Part shown: positions 1 through 12,500 of the stretch, one piece after another
Layout: every line of letters starts with the position of its first letter
Numbering within the stretch: position 1 is the stretch's first letter
Source of the DNA: Tachypleus tridentatus
Taxonomy: Eukaryota > Arthropoda > Merostomata > Xiphosura > Limulidae
Assembly: GCF_004210375.1 (NCBI RefSeq)
Contig: NC_134827.1
Coordinates: 105,633,285-105,697,284 of the forward strand
DNA: 64,000 bases
Direction of reading: 5' to 3'
Made by a program: the position numbers and the translations under genes
The notes under the pieces: model-generated
Told to the model about the DNA's origin: nothing
The model's database searches: none
The model's input: the letters and a program-made list of their open reading frames with translations, nothing else

Positions 1-406
1 GACCACAAAGTGACAATACTAATTCACCCATTAGACCACAAAGTGGCAGTAGTAATCCACCCATTAGACCACAAAGTGATAGTATACTAATCTACAAAGT
101 GAGTCATAATTCCACCTGTTGCATATAATACCATAATATGAATGTCAAAAAAAAACTTTTGCAATGAAAAACATGATTGCTGCTGAGCCAACAGAGAATC
201 AACCCCAAATTTATATTGTGTATAAAATAAATAAATTATACTTGATTTGTTCATAAGTAAATACTGATGTAAAAACGGGATAATTTCTGAAATACTACCA
301 GTTATAACTTGTGACAAGGAAAAAAAATCGAAGATGTTCTGAAATAGAAAATAAATCAGATTTCTATAATCTATAGATATTAAATTTGATATTTTATTGT
401 TATTAG

Positions 407-524
407 TTTTGGAGAACAATTGGTGTTGAAAATGCCCGATTTTTCTACTTCTTGTCCTTCCGGTTTGGGGTTTGTGTTCCTTCGACTTGTGGAAGACAGG
501 ACATTGAAAACATTGCAAACGCAG
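407..524 (+). CDS. NRF-6-like exon 1 of those visible (end of NRF domain)
   Basis: The sequence follows an ATTAG acceptor and ends before a GTAAGA donor; the exit phase is 1. It encodes 39 residues including GVCVPSTCGRQDIENIANA, the C-P-S-T-C signature that closes the NRF ectodomain. The acceptor has a weak pyrimidine tract, so the exact 5' edge is the least certain part. The open frame on the opposite strand (87-518) is a shadow. Confidence 0.75.
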
Positions 525-3500
525 GTAAGAGTCTAGCTTTCCATCTATTGAGTGGAAGTAGCCAGGGACATTTTGATGACGTAATATTACTGAAGACTAA
601 TAACACAGGCCTGCGAATTTAAATTTCGTAAAAGTTATTTGGTTTTAATTATGGATTTCCCATAATTCAGCTATGTAGATTTTATAAATAATTAAACATA
701 TTTTTTTTATATCATGTTTTTACATTTCGGAAAGAAAAAAAGAAACTCTTACTTAAATCAAATTATTGTTTCGGTTACCACAATGAACATTTTTTATTAT
801 TTTGTTTGTTATGTTTGAATTATAATACGATCGTTAAGTCTTTCACGTCGCGTTCTGTCTAGAGAATCTATATCCAGTGGTTGTCAACATTTTAAGTTTA
901 ACAAAATGTGACCCGATTTCAGTGAAAATGATTTACTTACGTAAAAGTTCAAACGACGTTTTGAGAAGAATCCGCACGTGATGGATAACATTTTCGGGTT
1001 TAACGTGCAACGTTGACAACCACTGTCCCACTGAAGTATGTTCACGTACTAACAACACTAAAATCCGCGGTTAGATTATCAGCAGCGGGACACAACAGAT
1101 AGCTCAATGTGGCTCTGCTCTCAGCGGGACACAACAGATAGCCCAATTCGGCTCTGCTCTCAGCGGGACACAACAGATAGCCCAATGTGGCTCTGCTCTC
1201 GACAAATCAATCAACTTAAAAATAAATTATTAAAATAAATAAAATGGAAGCAGAAAGAAAGGTCAAGGTTTCTTTCAGTTTACCGTGTTATCGTCAGACA
1301 GCCCTTAAATATCTGATTGTAATATATACCTGAGATAAGTAACTATCCATAGAGCAGTGTACTATAGTCCAATGTTTCATTTCTTGTAGCTGCCAAGTAT
1401 GTCGGTTTCGTAGCTTCAGTTCCTCGGTGTGAAGTGAAAGAAGCCACTTCGTTTTCAAATGGACAGATTGCTGTAATGTAAGGACTTTTTGAAACTAAAC
1501 TTTACTTCTTGAATAAAGCGAAACTAATACTACGAAACTCGTATTTAAGAAAAAATGGTAGAACAGGTAAAAGTCAACTTTTATATCTTCAGAATTCCTA
1601 ACTCAAATTTTATATCTTCAGAATTCCTACTAACTCAACTTTTATATCTTCAGAATTCCTACTAACTCAACTTTCATATCTTCAGAATTCCTACTAACTC
1701 AACTTTTATATCTTCAGAATTCCTACTAACTCAACTTTTATATCTTCAGAATTCCTACTAACTCAACTTTTATATCTTCAGAATTCCTAATAACTCAACT
1801 TTTATATCTTCAGAATTCCTACTAACTCAACTTTTATATCTTCAGAATTCCTACTAACTCAACTTTTATATCTTCAGAATTCCTACTAACTCAACTTCTA
1901 TTTCTTCAGAATTCCTACTAACTCAACTTTTATATCTTCAGAATTCCTACTAACACAACTTTTATATCTTCAGAATTCCTACTAACTCAACTTTTATATC
2001 TTCAGAATTCCTACTAACTCAACTTTTATATCTTCAGAATTCCTACTAACTCAACTTTTATATCTTCAGAATTCCTACTAACTCAACTTTTATATCTTCA
2101 GAATTCCTACTAACTCAACTTTTATATCTTCAGAATTCCTACTAACTCAACTTTTATATCTTCAGAATTCCTACTAACTCAACTTTTATATCTTCAGAAT
2201 TCCTACTAACTCAACTTTTATATCTTCAGAATTCCTACTAACTCAACTTTTATATCTTCAGAATTCCTACTAACTCAACTTTTATATCTTCAGAATTCTT
2301 ACTAACTCAACTTTTATATCTTCAGAATTCCTACTAACTCAACTTTTATATCTTCAGAATTCCTACTAACTCAACTTTTATATCTTCAGAATTCCTAGTA
2401 ACTCAACTTTTATATCTTCAGAATTCCTACTAACTCAACTTTTATATCTTCAGAATTCCTACTAACTCAACTTTTATATCTTCAGAATTCCTACTAACTC
2501 AACTTTTATACCTTCAGAATTCCTACTAACTCAACTTTTATACCTTCAGAATTCCTACTAACTCAACTTTTATATCTTCAGAATTCCTACTAACTCAACT
2601 TTTATATCTTCAGAATTCCTACTAACTCAACTTTTATATCTTCAGAATTCCTACTAACTCAACTTTTATATCTTCAGAATTCCTAGTAACTCAACTTCTA
2701 TATCTTCAGAATTCCTACTAACTCAACTTTTATATCTTCAGAATTCCTACTAACTCAACTTTTATATCTTCAGAATTCCTACTAACTCAACTTTTATATC
2801 TTCAGAATTCCTACTAACTCAACTTTTATATCTTCAGAATTCCTACTAACTCAACTTTATATCTTCAGAATTCCTACTAACTCAACTTTTATATCTTCAG
2901 AATTCCTACTAACTCAGCTTTTATATCTTCAGAATTCTACTAACTCAACTTTTATATCTTCAGATTCCTACTAACTCAACTTTTATATCTTCAGAATTCC
3001 TACTAACTCAACTTTTATATCTTCAGAATTCCTACTAACTCAACTTTTATATCTTCCTACCAACTCAACTTCTATATCTTCAGAATTCCTACTAACTCAA
3101 CTTTTATATCTTCAGATTCCTACTAACTCAACTTTTATATCTTCAGAATTCCTACTAACTCAACTTTTATATTTTCAGAATTCTAGTAACTCAACTTTTA
3201 TATCTTCAGAATTCCTACTAACTCAACTTTTATATCTTCAGAATTCTTACTAACTCAACTTTTATATCTTCAGAATTCCTACTAACTCAACTTTTATATC
3301 TTCAGAATTCCTACTAACTCAACTTTTATATCTTCAGAATTCTTACTAACTCAACTTTTATATCTTCAGATTCCTACTAACTCAACTTTTATATTTTCAG
3401 AATTCCTACTAACTCAACTTTATATCTTCAGATTCCTAGTAACTCAACTTTTATATCTTCAGAATTCCTACTAACTCAACTTTTATATCTTCAGAATTCC

Positions 3501-6500
3501 TACTAACTCAACTTTTATATCTTCAGATTCTAACTCAACTTTTATATCTTCAGAATTCCTACTAACTCAACTTTTATATCTTCAGAATTCCTACTAACTC
3601 AACTTTTATATCTTCAGAATTCCTACTAACTCAACTTTTGTATCTTCAGAATTCCTACTAACTCAACTTTTATATCTTCAGAATTCCTACTAACTCAACT
3701 TTTATATCTTCAGAATTCTTACTAACTCAACTTTTATATCTTCATAATTCCTACTAACTCAACTTTTATATCTTCAGAATTCCTACTAACTCAACTTTTA
3801 TATCTTCAGAATTCCTACTAACTCAACTTTTATATCTTCAGAATTCCTACTAACTCAACTTCTATATCTTCAGAATTCCTACTAACTCAACTTTTATATC
3901 TTCAGAATTCCTACTAACTCAACTTTTATATCTTCAGAATTCCTAATAACTCAACTTTTATATCTTTAGAATTCCTAATAACTCAACTTTTATATCTTCA
4001 GAATTTCTACTAACTCAACTTTTATATCTTCAGAATTCCTACTAACTCAACTTTTATATCTTCAGAATTCCTACTAACTCAACTTTTATATCTTCAGAAT
4101 TCCTACTAACTCAACTTTTATATCTTCAGAATTCCTAGTAACTCAACTTTTATATCTTCAGAATTCCTACTAACTCAACTTTTATATCTTCAGAATTCCT
4201 ACTAACTCAACTTTTATATCTTCAGAATTCCTACTAACTCAACTTTTATATCTTCAGAATTCCTACTAACTCAACTTTTATATCTTCAGAATTCCTACTA
4301 ACTCAACTTTATATCTTCAGAATTCCTACTAACTCAGCTTTATATCTTCAGAATTCCTACTAACTCAACTTTTATATCTTCAGAATTCCTACTAACTCAA
4401 CTTTTATACCTTCAGAATTCCTACTAACTCAACTTTTATATCTTCAGAATTCCTACTAACTCAACTTTTATATCTTCAGAATTCCTACTAACTCAACTTT
4501 TATATCTTCAGAATTCCTAGTAACTCAACTTTTATATCTTCAGAATTCCTAACTCAACTTTTTATATCTTCAGAATTCCTACTAACTCAACTTTATATCT
4601 TCAGAATTCCTACTAACTCAACTTTTATATCTTCAGAATTCCTACTAACTCAACTTTATATCTTCAGAATTCCTACTAACTCAGCTTTTATATCTTCAGA
4701 ATTCCTACTAACTCAGCTTTTATATCTTCAGAATTCCTACTAACTCAACTTTTATACCTTCAGAATTCCTACTAACTCAGCTTTTATACCTTCAGAATTC
4801 CTACTAACTCAACTTTATACCTTCAGAATTCCTACTAACTCAACTTTTATACCTTCAGAATTCCTACTAACTCAACTTTTATACCTTCAGAATTCCTACT
4901 AACTCAACTTTTATACCTTCAGAATTCCTACTAACTCAACTTTTATATCTTCAGAATTCCTACTAACTCAACTTTTATATCTTCAGAATTCCTACTAACT
5001 CAACTTCTATTTCTTCAGAATTCCTACTAACACAACTTTTATATCTTCAGAATTCCTACTAACACAACTTTTATATCTTCAGAATTCCTACTAACTCAAC
5101 TTTTATATCTTCAGAATTCCTACTAACTCAACTTTTATATCTTCAGAATTCCTACTAACTCAACTTTTATATCTTCAGAATTCCTACTAACTCAACTTTT
5201 ATATCTTCAGAATTCTACTAACTCAGCTTTTATGCCTTCAGAATTCTACTAACTCAACTTTATACCTTCAGAATTCCTACTAACTCAACTTTTTTATATC
5301 TTCAGAATTCCTACTAACTCAACTTTTATATCTTCAGAATTCTACTAACTCAACTTTTATATCTTCAGAATTCCTACTAACTCAACTTCTATTTCTTCAG
5401 AATTCCTACTAACACAACTTTTATATCTTCAGAATTCCTACTAACACAACTTTTATATCTTCAGAATTCCTACTAACTCAACTTCTATTTCTTCAGAATT
5501 CCTACTAACTCAACTTTTATATCTTCAGAATTCCTAGTAACTCAACTTTTATATCTTCAGAATTCCTAGTAACTCAACTTTTATATCTTCAGAATTCCTA
5601 GTAACTCAACTTTTATATCTTCAGAATTCCTACTAACTCAACTTTTATATCTTCAGAATTCCTACTAACTCAACTTTTATATCTTCAGAATTCCTACTAA
5701 CTCAACTTTTATATCTTCAGAATTCCTACTAACTCAACTTTTATATCTTCAGAATTCCTACTAACTCAACTTTTATATCTTCAGAATTCCTACTAACTCA
5801 ACTTTTATATCTTCAGAATTCCTACTAACTCAACTTTTATATCTTCAGAATTCCTACTAACTCAACTTTTATATCTTCAGAATTCCTACTAACTCAACTT
5901 TTATATCTTCAGAATTCCTACTAACTCAACTTTTGTATCTTCAGAATTCCTACTAACTCAACTTTTATATCTTCAGAATTCCTACTTACTTATTATTAAC
6001 AGCCACAGTAAAATCTGAGTTCCACCAATTTTTTTTTTATTATAACACTTATCCCACTAGCCTCGTGTTATACGGGTTCTGCTACACAATTCAGATATAA
6101 ATAAGAGAATTCTGGTGGTTGATTTCATGTCATATTTCCCCATTCATGTAAATCTTACCGTTTCCTCACGATTATGAGAAAAATAAAGTTTCAGGCTGTA
6201 CTGGGTATGTTGTGAAACGTCTTTCTTCTCTTTCAGTTAAAAATATATACGGACGTTTCGTTTTTAGTTAACTTTAACTTATTACATATCCAGAGCAGTT
6301 CTTAGCGGTTTCGTGGCCTTAATGACGACCGGCACAGTAATCGAGCTGTTCTATATCAAGTGGAAGGATCAACCAATAGAAAAACAAGGTAAGAAAGAAA
6401 CGCTTTTATGTATTCAAATAACCACTGATTAAGACTAATCTAATGTAGATGATGTTTTTTAGGTAGTCAAAATTTGAGCCTTATGGTTGATTTTCATTCT

Positions 6501-9500
6501 ACGTACCGAAACGTCGTGAAACGTTCTTTAAACTGTACTGAGTTACTTAATATAAAAGGTGTAAAACACCACAGTACAACCGTCAGTAGCTTTAATCACT
6601 TTTATCTTAACGTGCCCACTACGGGTTTCGGTAATAGCTGTCACTAATTTTTTCCCTTCGAAACTACATGTTAACAGATTAGTAGCATTACAGAATAAGA
6701 AAAAAATATTATGACTTACATTTTATGAAACCTTAAGTCTAACGGTGAACAAAGCCTTAACTTGTGAGTTACGAGAACTTAATTAATAGACAAAAATAGC
6801 TCTGATGTTACATCATAGTAAAACTATCTGTAATCTTTATCGTAGTATTCTTAACTAACCCACTTTGTGTTTAAGTAAGAACAGCTCATTATAATATAAC
6901 TTAAACTGATCCAATAGTTGCCAAAGAGGAGTTTCGTTCAATGCTATAGCGCTACCTTACGTCGACAGGGTTAAAATACACCAAGTTCCAATGAAAGTGA
7001 AGTCTCAAGATACGTCACACTTATGATTTCTCAGATAACCTTCTACCAGATTAAGGGATAAAAAATGTTTTATCATGTAAAGAATAAAATAAATATATTT
7101 AGGCAGATTAAAAGATAAACTATAAGTTTTATCAGATTAAGGTATAAAACGTCATCCTATGCCAGATAATTTAATTAAATATTATGTCTCACTACATTAG
7201 ACGCTAGGCTCCTTTAATGTTATCGTCTTCTGAAAAATTGGGACAAAACATTAATAAAAGAACATCCCCTTGACCTATTTAATTTCAAAAGTTATTAAAT
7301 TAGCTTTTCTCGTTTTATTCTGTTTTACTGTTTTATTCTTTTCTTTACTGTTTCACTGTATTATTCGTTTCTTGTTTGTTTCACTGTATTATTCGTTTCT
7401 CTACTGTATCACTGTATTATTCGTTTCTTTACTGTATCACTGTATTATTCACTGTGTTTGAGTAAAGTTACATTTCATAGTTTAATATTGGTTTTCTACA
7501 GTGTATACCAATTGTTAACATTTCATAGTTTAATATTGGTTTTCTACAGTGTATACCAATTGTTAACATTTCATAGTTTAATATTGGTTTTCTACAGTGT
7601 ATACCAATTGTTAACATTTCATAGTTTAATATTGGTTTTCTGCAGTGTATACCAATTGTTAACATTTCATAGTTTAATATTGGTTTTCTACAGTGTATAC
7701 CAATTGTTAACATTTCATAGTTTAATATTGGTTTTCTACAGTGTATACCAATTGTTAACATTTCATAGTTTAATATTGGTTTCTACAGTGTATACCAATT
7801 GTTAACATTTCATAGTTTAATATTGATTTTCTACAGTGTATACCAATTGTTAACATTTCATAGTTTAATATTGGTTTTCTACAGTGTATACCAATTGTTA
7901 ACATTTCATAGTTTAATATTAGTTTTCTACAGTGTATACCAATTGTTAACATTTCATAGTTTAATATTGATTTTCTACAGTGTATACCAATTGTTAACAT
8001 TTCATAGTTTAATATTGGTTTTCTACAGTGTATACCAATTGTTAACATTTCATAGTTTAATATTGGTTTTCTACAGTGTATACCAATTGTTAACATTTCA
8101 TAGTTTAATATTGATTTTCTACAGTGTATACCAATTGTTAACATTTCATAGTTTAATATTGGTTTTCTACAGTGTATACCAGTTGTTAACATTTCATAGT
8201 TTAATATTGGTTTTCTACAGTGTATACCAATTGTTAACATTTCATAGTTTAATATTGGTTTTCTACAGTGTATACCAATTGTTAACATTTCATAGTTTAA
8301 TATTGGTTTTCTACAGTGTATACCAATTGTTAACATTTCATAGTTTAATATTGGTTTTCTACAGTGTATACCAATTGTTAACATTTCATAGTTTAATATT
8401 GGTTTTCTACAGTGTATACCAATTGTTAACATTTCATAGTTTAATATTGGTTTTCTACAGTGTATACCAATTGTTAACATTTCATAGTTTAATATTGGTT
8501 TTCTACAGTGTATACCAATTGTTAACATTTCATAGTTTAATATTGGTTTTCTACAGTGTATACCAATTGTTAACATTTCAAACACTCTTTTCGTTATTTC
8601 TATTCAGTATTTAGTTACTATGTATATTGTATAATCCCTACAATTCCAGGACTCGCTGTGCAGTTGGTGTGCTCTTTGTATATTGTATAATTCCTACAAT
8701 TCCAGGACTCGCTGCGCAGTTGGTGTGCTCTTTCTCTGTTTATTCCAACCTTCAGAACCTCTTTAATACGAGTTCTGCGGTCGATAATTTACGAGCTCTA
8801 CACGGTTTGAAAGTCATTTCCATAAACTGGATCGTCTTATGCCACACGTATCTCTTTGTCAACTTCCACGTATTTCGTGAGTCTTTTTTTACGTTTTATT
8901 CCGAAATACAGTATTAGTTTTGCGAGGTAATTTAAAATAACTAAATAAAGCTTGTATCTAGCAACATAACCCAGCCTGTATACCACGTGTGTGTATCTGA
9001 AACCTATAGTTTCTTTGTTTTAAAATTCGCGCAGATCTACACGAAGGCTACTTGCGCTAACCGTCTCTCATTTATCAGTGATAGAGAAGAGGGAAGGCGG
9101 TTAGTCATCACCTCCCATCGCCAGCTATTGGAATACTCTTTTATTAACAAATTATGGGGTGGACCGTTACAGCTGAAAGATGTTCTACTTTGCGACCCTC
9201 TGATTACGAGTCGAGTACCCGAACTATCTGGCAATGTTCAGTCACCAAATACATAATGTATTCTTTAGTAATACACTAATAATACGAGTATAATTAACCA
9301 CCTGGTCCGGCATGGCCAGGCGTGTTAAGGCGTGCGACTCGTAATCTGAGGGTCGCGGGTTCGCATCCCGGTCGCGCTAAATATGCTCGCCCTCCCAGCC
9401 GTGGGGGCGTTACAATGTTACGGTCAATCCCACTATTCGTTGGTAAAAGAGTAGCCCAAGAGTTGGCGGTGGGTGGTGATGACTAGCTGCACTTCCCTCT

Positions 9501-12500
9501 AGTCTTACACTGCTAAATTAGGGACGGCTAACACAGATAGCCCTCGAGTAGCTGTGTGCGAAATTCCAAAACAAACAAACAAAGAAACAATTAACCACCA
9601 TTGACACTAGTTTCTCTTCCAAACTATAAGTTTATCTGTTTTTCAGGTAACTTAAAGAGAAGCACTGTTTTCCCAACTGAATTTGGCTTTCAAGCAATAT
9701 CGAATGGTTTCGTCTCGGTAGATACGTTTTTCTTTGTGAGGTAATACCAACAGCTTTTATTTACCCAATAACGTAATTAATATAGTCTTCATGATTTTGT
9801 GTGCATCCTGGAGAGAGCTGGAAATTTTGGCAACAAAGTTTGACCAAGAATATGACTTTTGTTCTCTAGTTAATAACGAAAAGACGTAAGTTTTCACATC
9901 AAACAATCTTTGTCTTTATTAAACTGCAAAGGCTAATAAACGTTGATTGAAATAAATATTTTTGTTGTTTAAAAAATAGAGGTCGCTTTCTCCTAAAAAC
10001 ACTTCATCTAATTAATATTCCTGCGTAGTACATTTAATTAAAAATAGTCGATATACTGGGACCTTTTGTGTTTAATAGTGCCATCAAATTATTAGTTTTT
10101 TTTTAAATGTTTTTGTCTTAACTTTCCAAAAGTGAATTCAAGCCATATTTTGGTATTTATTCATCTGTTAAATGGATCGTTTACCTACTGATCCATTTCC
10201 AAGAAAGATGACGAACAAATGACTTTTTTTTTTTCAATAACCTAACTCTTTCGACGAACTTAAATCTCTGTAGGGATCAAACCTTCAAACGTACGTTTAA
10301 AACCTATTGGTTTTTAGGCTAATTTACCTTATTTGGTGTTTATATTTATGAAACAGAACTCCAGTTCAAAGTTCAAATATTTACATGTCTTTCACTTTTT
10401 TTTTAAACCAAATGTTTCTCTGGAATAACAACTTTGTCTCAGTAATTCATAAAATTGTATGCTTATTACTTGAGATAAGCCGGTACATAATTGTTTTGTT
10501 TTTTTTCATAGTAAAGAAAAACAGAGTTATATTTTTTCCCTTTCTGTCAGTGAATCTGAAAGCTCATTAACAACGTTAAGCCATTAACTTTAACCTTTCA
10601 ATTTCGCATGATAATTTACAGTGGAAATAGTAAATAAGTTTCCATATCTTGCTTGCTTTCTGTTTCTCTCATTTTTCAGTGGTTTTCTGGTTGTTTACAC
10701 TACCCTTAAGAGCGTCAAGGAAGTCAACGGAAGATTCAGCATTCCCGTCTTTCTCATGCACCGTTATATCCGGTAGGTACCTGCCCTCTAGCTTCAAAGT
10801 TTTAATTAACAGATACGAGGTAATGACTTACCGAAATAGACAGAACAGCCAGTGTGAACATTTACAAGTACTCGATCGTTTTGAAAATTCAAACCAATTC
10901 ATTTTTTTTAAATCTTGAAAGAAAGTTTGTTTGTTTGTTTTTGGAATTTCGCGCAAAGTTACGCGAGGGCTCTTTGCGCTAGCCGTCCCTAATTTAGCAG
11001 TGTAAGACTAGGCAGCTAGTTATCACCACCCATCGCCAACTCTTGGGATACTCTTTTACCAAAGAATAGTTAGATTGACATTAACTATATAACGCCCCCC
11101 ACGGCTGAAAGGGCGAGCATGTTTGGTGTAACAAGGATTCGGACCCGCCACCCTCGAATTACGAGTCGAATGCCTTAACCCACCTGGCCATGCCGGGGCC
11201 TGAAACAAAGCTACATCAATGTTCAATCCTTACTTAAGCATAATGAAGTGAAAAATCATGTGAGTGTCTAAACTAAACTGAGGATGTACAACATAAGAAT
11301 GACATTTTATAAAGTTGTGATGAAGTATGTGCTATTTCCAGAGTGCATCTTTAACAGACACTACTTAAGTAAAGGAATATATAGTGTTCAAGTATCTTAT
11401 CTGGTGCCTTAACTTGGAGAAATTAAAGGATTAATTTATTGTAAGATAGTCATGAGTTAAAAACCTTTATTATAGTTGTAAAAGTTATTATTATTGTGTT
11501 AGGCCCGGCATGGCCAGGTAGTTAGGGGGCGCTCGACACGTACTCCGTGGGTCGCGGGTTCGAATCCCCGTCACACCAAACATGCTCGCCCTTTCATCCG
11601 TAAGGGCGTTATTATGTGACGGTTAATCCCACTATCCGTTGGTAAAAGAGATGTCCAAGAGTTGGCGGTGACTGGTGATAACTAGCTGCCTTCCCTCGAG
11701 TCTTGCAATGCTAAATTAAGGACGACTAGCGCAGATAACCCTCTAGTAGCTTTTCGCGAAATTAAAAAACAAACAAACGAATTATTATTGTATAAACCAT
11801 TATTATAATCCTTTTTTTATGACAAATAATTTAAAAATAAATTAAAAATAATAGTAAGATACATTTAATTAACTGTATGTAAATTACTTACAAACTAAAT
11901 ATAGGCTTTTATTAAATTTGTTTTAGAAACAGCATATTAACATTGTTTTATTTTTTCTCACCAATGTTAATTATACCGAACCTTCCTATTAGCAGTAAAT
12001 ATTTATTTTACGATTTATTACTGCGTTTATAATAATTTCGTTAACCTATACTGTGTTGTTTTCGCTTCATCCAGATTGGCACCTACACTTCTGATGGTTT
12101 CGGCTATTGTAATCATTATTCCATTGCTCGGTTCTGGACCTCTCTGGAACGAAACATTGGAGTTCGAAGTGGAAGGTTGTAAAAACTGGTGGTGGTCCAA
12201 TGCTATTTTCTTGAACAATTTTATAGGAAATGAAAAACAAAGAGTTAGTGTTTGTTGGTAAATTCTGAACTAATTGTTATGTGTTGAATTTACGTATGTT
12301 ATTGTATTATTTAATTTAAAACGGCGTTTAGTGGTTACTCAAACATCAAATACCAAAACATCTGGATGTGTGTGTTTTTTATCTTTGTCGTACGAAACCG
12401 TTTTAGTTATTATTTCACCTAAGCCTAAAACTAAATTTCTGCTTCTGATAGGCCTAGTAGTTAATGAGTTGATGATAAAATGATAACGGACGGTGAGTCT

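Larger units (their letters stand above)
6389..8705 (+). other. intron 3
   Basis: Positions 6389-7300 are AT-rich with nothing recognisable. A degenerate repeat of about 26-36 bp ('actgtattattcgttt') covers 7330-7455, then the 48-bp minisatellite runs to 8578, and a 56-bp duplication covers the acceptor of exon 4. Confidence 0.6.

Noticed and set aside
87-518. 143-residue open frame on the - strand
   Set aside because: It is antisense to the NRF-6-like exon at 407-524, has no recognisable domain, and the sense strand has matching splice sites and a family signature.
1572-5990. CRISPR array
   Set aside because: Units are contiguous direct repeats without unique spacers, in a eukaryotic intron. 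The same holds for the arrays at 19262, 24905, 51050 and 58274.
7458-8614. Long open frames on both strands (16-residue periodic peptides)
   Set aside because: The 48-bp minisatellite is divisible by 3 and lacks stops in one frame per strand, so both frames are artefacts of the repeat.
9303-9400. tRNA genes at the many GGCCCGGCATGGCC...GGTTCGAATCC stretches
   Set aside because: They have pol III A and B boxes but continue into a conserved 200-bp body and A-rich tail with target duplications, so they are SINE heads and not functional tRNA genes.
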